From the NCBI GenBank assembly GCA_017534445.1, contig JAFXWC010000055.1:1-43077 (forward strand): a DNA stretch of 43,077 bases. The letters run 5' to 3'. Positions 1-7,257 of the stretch are shown piece by piece. This stretch comes from Treponema sp. (GTDB lineage: Bacteria > Spirochaetota > Spirochaetia > Treponematales > Treponemataceae). The stretch's first letter is position 1; every line of letters starts with the position of its first letter. The notes under the pieces were generated by a model. That model was given only the letters and a program-made list of their open reading frames with translations. It had not been told where the DNA came from and did not search any database. The position numbers and the translations under genes are program-made.

Positions 1-31
1 CTCTTTCATTTTCTCTTAGGATTGCTGGTTG

Positions 32-51
32 CCACGGATGGTTATCCGTGG
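32..51. other. Perfect 8-bp hairpin near the left edge
   Basis: CCACGGAT and ATCCGTGG pair around a GGTT loop. On the minus strand it lies about 105 nt downstream of the predicted start of the leftward promoter at 163-191, so it would be part of a 5' leader whose gene lies outside the window. On the plus strand it could end a gene to the left, but no clear T-run follows it. Confidence 0.5.
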
Positions 52-162
52 GCTTTGATTTGTGGTTCCTTTGGCACGAAACCTTCCTAAATTCGTCTTC
101 TTTCCTTCCCTTGGTTGTCAAACATCTTTTTTATAGCCGCGCCTTTCGTTGCGGTGAGTATG

Positions 163-191
163 AATATATACCCTATGCCAAAAAGTGTCAA
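163..191 (-). promoter_or_regulatory. Strong sigma-70-type promoter reading left out of the window
   Basis: On the minus strand a perfect TTGACA (191-186) is separated by 17 nt from TATATT (168-163). Transcription would start near 156 and run off the left edge. The only frame after it inside the window is a 12-codon ORF (ATG at 126-128 region, ending before 87), so either a long leader or a small RNA is implied. Confidence 0.65.
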
Positions 192-299
192 GAGAATTTT
201 TCTTTTTTTTGGATTTTTTTGATTTTTTTGGTTGGGCATGAATTGCTTTGCAGGATGGGTATGATGGCATGGGGTGACAATTGAATTTTTGGGGATGAA

Positions 300-690
300 A
301 GTCATTGATTTGGCTTTTACAGATCCCGGGTCGGGGCCCGGGATGACAGTTCTTTGCTTCGGGATGACGGGATTCTTTTCACTTTCTTGCCGACCAGTAT
401 TGAGCCACGGAGGGCGGTGTTTTTGCGTCGTGATGGCGGTGTTTCTGTTGCAGAATGCAGGACGGCTTTTACACGGCCCTTCGACAGGCCGCTCGAAGCT
501 ACGCTGCGAGTGCAGGGACCGGGCGAATTTTTGATGACGGTGTTTTTGTTTTGGGATGGAGGGGTAGCATATAGAGGGGCGGCAGGGATTGGAGGGGCGG
601 GCGCAGCCCGTTCCGGCGGGAGTGCGGAGCGCGACCAGAGGAATGGAGCCGGAGGGCGGAACCCCGGAAAGCCCACACACAGGGCACGAG
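300..690. repeat. Mosaic of intergenic repeat fragments
   Basis: No credible gene lies in 1-819. This stretch is GC-rich and self-similar. It contains a GATCCCGGG...CCCGGGATGACA inverted repeat (about 322-346), a second GGGATGACGG copy (about 361-370), GGCGGTGTTTTTG-like units (about 414-445 and 535-550) and a CCCTTCGACAGG block (478-489). The same words occur in the other intergenic repeats of the window. Overlapping ORFs on both strands are low-complexity and have no family features, so they are not called. Confidence 0.6.
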
Positions 691-700
691 GGCTTCTTTT

Positions 701-715
701 ACAAAACGTTTGTAT
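701..715. promoter_or_regulatory. Operator-like palindrome upstream of the arabinofuranosidase
   Basis: TACAAA and TTTGTA form a perfect 6-3-6 inverted repeat with ACG at the centre. It lies 36 nt upstream of the predicted -35 box of the GH51 gene. A LacI- or GntR-type regulator site is plausible, but no regulator gene is next to it, so the function is inferred. Confidence 0.4.
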
Positions 716-751
716 TACCAAGAAAGTGCCGCAAAAAAAGAAAGAAAATTA

Positions 752-780
752 GAGACAGAGTGCAAGTCTTTTTTTATAAT
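752..780 (+). promoter_or_regulatory. Predicted promoter of the GH51 gene
   Basis: GAGACA (752-757), a 17-nt spacer and a perfect TATAAT (775-780) predict a start near 787. The leader before the ATG at 820 would be about 33 nt. The GGAGG at 782-786 would then be just outside the transcript. Confidence 0.55.
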
Positions 781-819
781 TGGAGGTGTGAATGAATTTT
801 ATGGAGACTGGAGCAGATT

Positions 820-2310
820 ATGGAGTCGAAGGTAATAATTAGCAAGGATTTTAGGATTGGCGAGGTGGACAAGAACCTGTTCAGCTCTTTTGTGGAGCAT
901 TTGGGGCGGGCGGTTTACAATGGGATTTATGAGCCGGGGCATCCTTTGGCGGACGGGCAGGGGTTTAGGAAAGACGTTATAGACATGGTGCGCGATTTGA
1001 AGGTTTCGCTGGTGCGCTATCCGGGCGGGAATTTTCTTTCGGGCTACAATTGGAAGGATGGCATTGGGCCAAAGGAGAAGAGGCCAAGGAGGCTTGACCG
1101 CGCATGGCATACGATTGAGTCGAATCAGGTTGGTATTGACGAGTTTTACGACTGGTGCAAGAAATCTGGGACAGAGCTTATGGCGGCCGTGAACATGGGA
1201 ACCGGCAGTGTTCAGGATGCGGCTGACCTTGTTGAGTACTGCAATTTTGAAGGCGGCACTTATTGGAGCGACCTTAGGCGGAAAAACGGTCATGATAAGC
1301 CTTACGGAATTAAGACCTGGTGCGTTGGCAACGAGATGGACGGGCCTTGGCAGATTTGCCATCTTTCCGCTGACGATTACGGTAAAAAGGCACGCGAGGC
1401 TATTAAGCTGATGAAGTGGACGGACGAGAGCATAAAGACGGTTGTTTGCGGAAGTGCTTCTTCGGGGATGCCGACTTACCCTGAGTGGGACAGGATTGTT
1501 CTTGAGCATACTTATGATCTTGCAGACTACATAAGCATTCACCGCTACTTTGAGAATTTTGGCGATGATGATGAATTTTTGGCTTCTTTTTACGATATGG
1601 ATGAGTTTATAAAGACTTCCATTGCAACTTGCGATTATGTTAAGGCGGTTAAGCGTTCCAACAAGACGATGAGTCTTTCTTTTGACGAATGGAATATCTG
1701 GTACCAGCAGAATCAGAAGCCGCACCCATGGACGGAAGCGCCAAGGATTTTGGAGGACCATTATTCGCTTTTGGATGCGCTGGCTTTTGGCGGCATGGCG
1801 ATTACGCTTTTGAACCACGCAGACCGCGTTAAGTGCGCATGCCTTGCCCAGCTTGTGAATGTTATAGCTCCAATTTTTACTGAGCCGGGGAAAGGGGCTT
1901 ACAGGCAGGCCATTTATTTTCCTTTTAGGGACATTTCTTTGTTTGGCAGGGGAAAGGCTTTGCAGCCGGTGGCAACTTCTCCAAAAAAGGTGATAGAGAA
2001 ATACGGGGAAGTTCCGGCGGTTATTTTTGCTTCCGTTTTGAGTGATGATGAATCTGAACTTTCGCTTTTTGCGCTTAACACCAGCAAGACGGAAAGCAGC
2101 CTTACCACAGTTGATTTGTCCGGTGTGGGAAAGACGGAGATGTTCTTTAGGACGGAGCTTTGCGGTGACGACCTGGGGGCAACTAATTCCCTTGAAAAGC
2201 CCTGTGCGGTGGAGCCAAGGCAGGTTCCACTTTCGCAGGGGGAGAAGGGGCTTTACTCTCTTGAGCTAAAGAAGGCCAGCTGGAACGTTATCCGCTTTAA
2301 GGTGAAGTAG
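820..2310 (+). CDS. abfA: GH51 alpha-L-arabinofuranosidase
   Basis: Intracellular exo-enzyme releasing terminal alpha-L-arabinofuranose from arabinoxylan or arabinan oligosaccharides. The 496-residue length is typical of bacterial GH51. The N-terminal TIM barrel carries the acid/base Glu172 in GNEMDGPW and the nucleophile Glu290 in SFDEWNIWY; a C-terminal beta domain follows. The early RYPGGNF motif (about 66-72) is also characteristic. There is no signal peptide, so it acts on imported oligosaccharides. The ATG at 820 is preceded by GGAG with 6-nt spacing, and no in-frame upstream ATG exists before a stop at 793. An out-of-frame 16-codon ORF (792-842) overlaps the start. With the GH120 xylosidase at 38062 it points to arabinoxylan use. 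The family assignment is firm; the exact substrate is inferred. Confidence 0.95.
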   Translation: MESKVIISKDFRIGEVDKNLFSSFVEHLGRAVYNGIYEPGHPLADGQGFRKDVIDMVRDLKVSLVRYPGGNFLSGYNWKDGIGPKEKRPRRLDRAWHTIESNQVGIDEFYDWCKKSGTELMAAVNMGTGSVQDAADLVEYCNFEGGTYWSDLRRKNGHDKPYGIKTWCVGNEMDGPWQICHLSADDYGKKAREAIKLMKWTDESIKTVVCGSASSGMPTYPEWDRIVLEHTYDLADYISIHRYFENFGDDDEFLASFYDMDEFIKTSIATCDYVKAVKRSNKTMSLSFDEWNIWYQQNQKPHPWTEAPRILEDHYSLLDALAFGGMAITLLNHADRVKCACLAQLVNVIAPIFTEPGKGAYRQAIYFPFRDISLFGRGKALQPVATSPKKVIEKYGEVPAVIFASVLSDDESELSLFALNTSKTESSLTTVDLSGVGKTEMFFRTELCGDDLGATNSLEKPCAVEPRQVPLSQGEKGLYSLELKKASWNVIRFKVK

Positions 2311-2329
2311 AGGCTGGTGCTGTAGGGGG

Positions 2330-2577
2330 CGTAGAGCAAACAGGGGAGACCTCACCCCTACATTGCTTGGGTTCGCCCCTTCGACTTGGTTCGACTGCGC
2401 TCAGAAACCTACGCCGCCATGGAGCCCCGGGTTGCTTGCAACCCATAGTACCGCGCAAGCGGTATGAGCCGAATAGGCGAAGGGCGAAACGGCGGTGACG
2501 AGGGGCATGGACGGTCGAGTTAGCCAAGGAATAGACTGGTAGAGCGGAAACGGGTTCGTTCAAAGAACTACCGTCCA
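2330..2577 (-). repeat. Intergenic mosaic repeat A, copy 1
   Basis: This repeat fills the gap between two convergent genes. Its head (2508-2575) starts GGACGGT and ends ACCGTCC, a 7-bp closing stem. It contains TTAGCCAAGGAAT and TGGTAGAGC, both shared with the other copies. This copy alone has about 15 extra bases in the head that form a small GGTTC/GAACT stem-loop. The rest is divergent and includes GGGTTGC-TT-GCAACCC and ACCGC-GCAA-GCGGT hairpins. It is the one clear copy whose head faces a gene's 3' end. Confidence 0.7.
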
Positions 2578-2583
2578 CAAAAA

Positions 2584-4737
2584 TTAAACAGAGAACTGGT
2601 CCACCTGGCTTCCAATGTTACCGATGGATTTTTCCACAATCTCGGAGATAGAAGTCAGGGTGTGTCCAGTCTCGCTGATTTTTGACGCGCTCTTGGCCAT
2701 TTCTTCCATAGAGTTACGGATAGAATATGCGCGGTCCTTAAGGGCATTAACCTCGTCCATAACAACCTTGCTCTCATCGCTCATCTTTTGGGAAGCAGAC
2801 TGTACACTGTAAGTGCTTTCGTTCATATCGTGGAGCGAATCCGTAATCTGCGAAGAGCCAATCTGCTGCTCGCTCATTGCAAATTTTATCTGCTGAACAA
2901 GACCGTCTGTCTCGCGGATTTCATTTGCAAGACGGGCATATCCTTCTACACCCTTCTGGGTTGAAGAAACAACCGCCGTAATTGTGTCCTGAATGTGCTT
3001 AAGCTGCTCACCGATAGTCTTTGACTGGGCAGAAGATGTTTCCGAAAGCTTACGGATTTCGTCCGCAACAACCGCAAAACCCTTACCCGCTTCTCCAGCA
3101 TGGGCAGCCTCAATTGCGGCGTTCATAGCAAGAAGGTTGGTCTGCTCTGCAATACTAGAAATTACGCTGTTGGCCTCGGTAAGAAGCTTTGACTGCTCAT
3201 CAATCTGCTTAATCTGCACCTGGAGCGATTCCTGAGTCTTTGCACCGCTTTCCGCATCACTTGCAAGGATTCCAAAAGAAGATGCCATCTTGTCCACGGA
3301 ACGGTTCACTTCGCCAATGTTGCCAACCATTTCTTCTATTGCACTGGAAGCCTGCTGTACAACCGATGACTGCTTTTCAACAAGGGCACCCAGAGAGTCA
3401 ACGTTGGAGATTATTTCGCTCATGGTCTGAGCCGTCTGTTCAACGCTGGCATTCTGGAAAGAAACGCTGTCCTTTACACCGCCAATTGCAGACGCAATCT
3501 GTGTGATTGCAGCACCGGTGTCCTGTGTCCCCTTCCTAAGAGAGTCTCCCGCAGAAAGAAGGGCATTTTTGGAATGCTTCATGTTTGTGATGATGTCCTG
3601 AAGCTTCTGGCTAAAGGCATTGAATCCGTCCGCAACGCTTCCAACCTCACTAATGGCCTTTACGTCTATGCGCTGCTTAAGGTCAGCCTTACCCCGTGCC
3701 ATTTGGTCAGCAAAATCAACAATGCTTCCGCTTATCTTCTTGAGCGGCCTTATGGTCTTGTTGGTTACAAAGGCAGTTATTATAGCTACAACAACAGCCA
3801 TAAAGAGGCTTGCAAAAACAATCGTGTTGAGTGTGGCGTAGAAATTCTTGTATACGGTGGAAAGTGGACAGAAAGCCGCAATCGTATAGCCTGTCTCATG
3901 GTTTTTAATGGTTTCGGCAAGATACACATTACCGTCTATCTTTATCCTCTTCTGCTCCTCGTCCGAAGCAAAAAGCTCTTCCAGACCAGGAATGTTCACT
4001 TCGTTTATGTTCTTAAAGTTGTTTTCCGTAAGATGCGAGTCAGCAAGAATAGTTCCATTGCCTTCAGCCATAATAAGGAAACTACCTGCCCCAAAGTCTA
4101 CCATGTGGAGAACCTGGGTAAGGGTTTGCAGGGAAACTTCTATAGAAGCGTTGCCTATAAAATTATTGTCTCCGTCATAAATGCTCCTTGTAATACCAAC
4201 AACCGTTGCACCAACCGTAGACGCAAAGGCATCGGTAATCATAACTTTTCCCGAACCGCCGCTCGCCTTTTCGTACTAGCCCCTCTTTCGCGGATCGTAG
4301 CCACCGTTCATGGAACCGTCAAAGTTGGTGGCATAGCCGCCCCATTTTGTTCCAATGTAAATCTCCGCAATATCCTTGTCAGAAGCGGCAAAACGCTTGC
4401 AAAGGGTCCTAATCCTCTCTTCCGTATGGCTCTTCTGATATTCCAGAATATGAACCGCACCGCTTTCGTCCACAAAAGAATGAATTGATTCGTCCGCCGC
4501 CCTTACCTCCGGGGAATCGGAAAAAACGTTCAGTTCTGCTTCCTTAGACTTAAAAAACATGGTAATTGTATCAGAAAAAATCGTTAGCTCCGTTTTTGCA
4601 GAACTGTAAAAAGAACTCATGCTGTCTCTGGAAAAAAAGTAACCGGCGATGTTAACGGAAATGGCAAGAACTATCAGCACGATAGCGACTGAGCCGGCCG
4701 TAAAAATGGTTGCAATCGAAATTGACTTATTCCTCAT
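2584..4737 (-). pseudogene. Methyl-accepting chemotaxis protein interrupted by an in-frame TAG
   Basis: Transmembrane chemoreceptor relaying ligand binding to CheA/CheW. The ATG at 4737 has GGAG upstream; an in-frame TTG at 4752 is less likely. Order: membrane segment (about 10-30), dCACHE sensor, second membrane segment, HAMP, then a full signalling domain with the hairpin tip EQTNLLAMNAAIEAAHAGEAG. The reading frame is continuous except for TAG at 4278-4276 (codon 154). It falls in the sensor where dCACHE proteins have DPRxRxW-Y, so a TGG-to-TAG change is likely. Without the stop the protein would be 717 residues. The downstream part is not degraded, which suggests a recent mutation, readthrough, or a sequencing error. 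If genuine, the 3' part lacks the first membrane anchor. Confidence 0.88.
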
Positions 4738-4839
4738 TTGTAAATTCTCCAAAGCGAATTATTCAAATTTTCGGAACTTTTTAAAATACTCCTAAATTAT
4801 ATCAAAAAATAAAAGTTTTGTGTTAAAAAAATTTAAGAT

Positions 4840-5192
4840 TTTTTGGACGGTACTTGCACCGTTCTACCATATTATTTCTTGGCTAATTCGACCGAACACT
4901 ACTTTGCGCCACGGGCTTTCCGGGGTTCCGCGGGACCCTACCCGCTCCATTGCCTACGGCAACGGCTTCGCCGCCCCTCCAATCCCGCGTAGGTCGCCTG
5001 CATTCAAAAAATCCATCCATGGATTTTTTGAATGATTGCAGAAGCAAAATGCTTCTGCATGCTGCTAACCCGCCATCCTTGGCTCGGTATTCCTTGGCAA
5101 GGAAGAGGAAATCCTGCCAGAGAAAAATCCCTCCTTGGATTTTTTTAGGATTGCAGAAGCAGAATGCTTCTGCATGCTGCTACCCCGCCTGA
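4840..5192 (+). repeat. Intergenic mosaic repeat A, copy 2
   Basis: The head begins GGACGGTAC at 4845, followed by TTCTACCAT and TTGGCTAATTCGACCG. A GC-rich middle ends near ATCCCGCGTAGG. Two tail units follow. In the first, CATTCAAAAAATCCA (5001-5015) pairs perfectly with 5020-5034, and TGCAGAAGC (5037-5045) pairs with 5051-5059. The second unit (5117-5188) repeats both hairpins with changes. The head lies about 105 nt upstream of the chemoreceptor ATG and is oriented to read into it. It fills the 458-base gap before the next gene. Confidence 0.8.
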
Positions 5193-5195
5193 CTT

Positions 5196-5783
5196 TTAAA
5201 GCTTCCCCAATTCTTTTTCAAGGGCTTCTGCGCAGGTAAAGTGGATTGCCCTTATGCCAAGAGAAGCTGCAGCATCACAGTTTTCCTTGCGGTCATCAAT
5301 AAAAACGGCATCCTTGGCTTCAATCCCTTCCGACACAAGTATTATCTTCCAAAACTCCGTGTCCGGTTTTGAAACACCCATCTGAAAAGAGGCATAAGTC
5401 TGGTCAAAAAGGGCATAGTCTCCCCTTTCCACGTGGTTTGCATAGTGGCTTTCCATCGTATTTGTTCCGCAGACAACCCTATTTCCTTCCGCACGGAGCC
5501 TTTTTATAATTGCGGCAGTTCCTTCGTTAAGCCTGGGGTGAAAGAGAGCATGCCACCAGTCTGTCCTTGCGTGAATGCCGCTGCGCTCCTCAAATATGCT
5601 CCAGAACTCCTTTACAGAAATCTTTCCGTCGCTAATTAGCATCAAAAGGTCGCCTTTGCCGTCCTTGTCTTCCATGCAAACCTTGCGAAACTCTTCCCTG
5701 TCAAGACCAAGCATGTCTCCAATTACCCGGCTACCGTCAGCGTCGTTTGTTACCACACCGCCCATGTCGAATATGTAAAGCAT
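5196..5783 (-). CDS. HAD-superfamily phosphatase, YihX-like
   Basis: Cytoplasmic phosphohydrolase of 195 residues. Motif I is FDMGGVV (nucleophile Asp6). As in the YihX group, the usual second Asp of DxD is replaced by Gly. VVCGTNT is the motif II region, SKPDTEFW supplies the motif III lysine and FIDDRKEN is motif IV. The ATG at 5783 is chosen over an upstream start at 5918 because it has AGAGGAA upstream, begins directly at the Rossmann strand, and lies 13 nt after the stop of the preceding HAD gene. YihX in E. coli acts on alpha-glucose-1-phosphate; the substrate here is not shown by the sequence. The two HAD genes probably form one transcript. Confidence 0.85.
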   Translation of the reverse strand: MLYIFDMGGVVTNDADGSRVIGDMLGLDREEFRKVCMEDKDGKGDLLMLISDGKISVKEFWSIFEERSGIHARTDWWHALFHPRLNEGTAAIIKRLRAEGNRVVCGTNTMESHYANHVERGDYALFDQTYASFQMGVSKPDTEFWKIILVSEGIEAKDAVFIDDRKENCDAAASLGIRAIHFTCAEALEKELGKL

Positions 5784-5796
5784 AAAAATTCCTCTT

Positions 5797-6441
5797 TTAA
5801 TGCGAAAGAATTTGTGTAAGGTCGGAAAAGCGTTCCAGTTTTGCAAGATAGGAGTCTGCCTTTCCAAAGCCGTAGGATGCCCACACAAAGGGGATGCCTG
5901 CCTGTTTGCAAGCGTCACAGTCAGTTTGTGTGTCGCCTATGTAAAGCGGAGAAGTTATCTGGTTGCGGGAAACAAGCATCATAAGGTTTTCTGCCTTGCC
6001 GCGACCGGTTCTGCCGTAACATTCAAAGTCGCGCACGTAGGGTTCAAGGCCAGTCTTTTGCAGGGTAAGTTCTATGTAGCCGCTTTGACAATTGCTTACG
6101 ACATAGAAATTGTTCAGGCCGGAAAGCTCTTTTACGGTTTCTACCACTCCAGGGTAGGTAATGTCCATGTTCAGCTTGTAAAGAGATTCCTGTTCCTGGG
6201 CACAGCAGGATGTTATAAGAATTGCGCGCTCGTCTGCATTCAGATCTGGCCATAGGGATTCAGCAATCTTGTCCATGGTTTTGCCGAATTCCTTTTGCAA
6301 GTCTTGGGCCACCACTTTCTTTGCGTTAAAGCCGCTCATGTCTATTGCCCTGTTCCACGCAACAGCCACAATGCCCGTCGTGTTCCAGATGGTTCCGTCT
6401 ATGTCCAGAATAATTCCGTCGTACTTGATGATGTCTTCCAT
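5797..6441 (-). CDS. HAD-IA phosphatase, phosphoglycolate-phosphatase-like
   Basis: A 214-residue hydrolase with canonical motifs: DIDGTIWNT (Asp13 nucleophile, Asp15), VVSNCQ (motif II), GRGKAEN (Lys) and YIGDTQTDCDAC (motif IV acids). The helical cap lies between residues 20 and 90. It resembles Gph/PgmB-type enzymes, but the substrate cannot be read from sequence. No Shine-Dalgarno is visible. TACACT (6454-6449) sits 7 nt before the ATG, so the mRNA may be leaderless; the -35 is weak. The YihX-like gene follows after 13 nt. Confidence 0.85.
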   Translation of the reverse strand: MEDIIKYDGIILDIDGTIWNTTGIVAVAWNRAIDMSGFNAKKVVAQDLQKEFGKTMDKIAESLWPDLNADERAILITSCCAQEQESLYKLNMDITYPGVVETVKELSGLNNFYVVSNCQSGYIELTLQKTGLEPYVRDFECYGRTGRGKAENLMMLVSRNQITSPLYIGDTQTDCDACKQAGIPFVWASYGFGKADSYLAKLERFSDLTQILSH

Positions 6442-6484
6442 TCCGGCAAGTGTAGCACAAAGCTGCGGTTTGTAGAATAGGCTG

Positions 6485-7120
6485 TTAGTTAGCTGTTACC
6501 AAAGCCCAGTAGTAGTGGTAGCGGGAGTCAGGATAATAGACGTATGCAATGCCAACTTTTGTTGCGTCAGATGCAAGAAGAATTCGCCTGTGACCCTGGC
6601 CATTATAGTTCTCGTTGTCTTCCCTCCAGCCCAAGGTAACGTTTGCTCCGGTAGAATACCCCGCCGCAATACATTCACCCCTTGCGGAAAGAGAGACCCC
6701 CGCATCAGAATATGCCGTAAAACAGTCCTGACCATTGGGACGCGTGTGGGAAAAATTCTTCAACAGCTCCTTTGCCCTAAGCTCCGCCACCCGGCACAAG
6801 TCTTGGTTTAGCTCAAAGGTAGAAAGGTTGTTAAGAATTGTTTTTGTAGAATTATCCTGATTCCAATACCAAGTGTTGCTTGTTCCGCTTGTACGGAAAG
6901 AGTTTATAGCGTTAAAGCAGTTGATAACTTCGTCGTTGCTATAGCCGCAAACCGTAACTTGTGACCAATCAATACCATCACCGGCATTATCACTACCATT
7001 TGAACACTCAATATCCTCATCATCGTCGTCATCGCTACCTTTTGAACAGGAAGAAAAAGAAAAAAGCAAGGCAGTTGCTACAAATGCGAATAAAATTAAA
7101 CTAAGGAATCTTCTTTTCAT
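6485..7120 (-). CDS. CAP (SCP/PR-1) domain lipoprotein
   Basis: Secreted lipoprotein of 211 residues. The signal peptide ends in the lipobox FSSC (Cys25), and an acidic spacer with a run of Asp follows. The rest is a CAP domain with its usual landmarks: FSHTRPNGQD (cavity His), GECIAAG (cavity Glu), GHRRILLA and a closing VGIAYVYY...YYWAL strand. CAP proteins are widespread extracytoplasmic proteins of varied function; the role here is unknown. It has its own promoter (7138-7166) and a GGGGG stretch just upstream of the ATG. The HAD gene begins 43 nt downstream. Confidence 0.85.
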   Translation of the reverse strand: MKRRFLSLILFAFVATALLFSFSSCSKGSDDDDDEDIECSNGSDNAGDGIDWSQVTVCGYSNDEVINCFNAINSFRTSGTSNTWYWNQDNSTKTILNNLSTFELNQDLCRVAELRAKELLKNFSHTRPNGQDCFTAYSDAGVSLSARGECIAAGYSTGANVTLGWREDNENYNGQGHRRILLASDATKVGIAYVYYPDSRYHYYWALVTAN

Positions 7121-7137
7121 GGTTACCCCCGCCTTTT

Positions 7138-7166
7138 ATTATGGAATGGAATTTTATCTTTGTAAA
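7138..7166 (-). promoter_or_regulatory. Promoter of the CAP lipoprotein gene
   Basis: On the minus strand TTTACA (7166-7161), a 17-nt spacer and CATAAT (7143-7138) precede the ATG at 7120 by about 18 nt. Confidence 0.6.
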
Positions 7167-7186
7167 GATTTATTTTACAATGCCAT

Positions 7187-7227
7187 TTAAAACAAAAAAG
7201 GGGCTGCCCAAGCTTATGGACAACCCC
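7187..7227 (-). terminator. Rho-independent terminator of the 850-residue lipoprotein gene
   Basis: On the minus strand GGGGTTGTCCA and TGGGCAGCCCC form a stem with a TAAGCT loop and a T-rich tail. It lies about 30 nt after the stop at 7258 and separates that gene from the CAP gene. Confidence 0.85.
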
Positions 7228-7257
7228 AAAATCTCCTTATACTAAAATACTATCCCA

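Noticed and set aside
1..60. SAM-type riboswitch suggested by a hairpin followed by GGCAACC on the minus strand
   Set aside because: Only one short motif matches; the other conserved SAM-I elements are not seen, and the region is cut by the window edge.
87..752. Overlapping ORFs of 130-200 codons on both strands upstream of abfA
   Set aside because: Low-complexity Arg/Pro/Ser-rich translations in a GC-rich repeat region, without ribosome-binding sites or family motifs.
799..1818. 339-codon ORF antisense to the arabinofuranosidase gene, and similar long antisense ORFs at 3574-4488 and 40659-41732
   Set aside because: They are shadows of well-supported genes, rich in basic and hydrophobic residues from reverse codon bias, with no motifs of their own.
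2508..2575. tRNA-like fold in the repeat A head (7-bp GGACGGT/ACCGTCC end stem, a GGTTC/GAACT arm, TGGTAGAGC)
   Set aside because: There is no D-arm pairing for GAGC and no anticodon arm, the length is too short, and other copies lack the T-arm-like stem. It is not a tRNA gene.
4980..5192. Integron attC sites or a CRISPR array in the repeated hairpin units
   Set aside because: The units lack RYYYAAC/GTTRRRY core pairs and cassette ORFs. There are only one or two units per locus, with no regular spacers and no cas or integrase gene.
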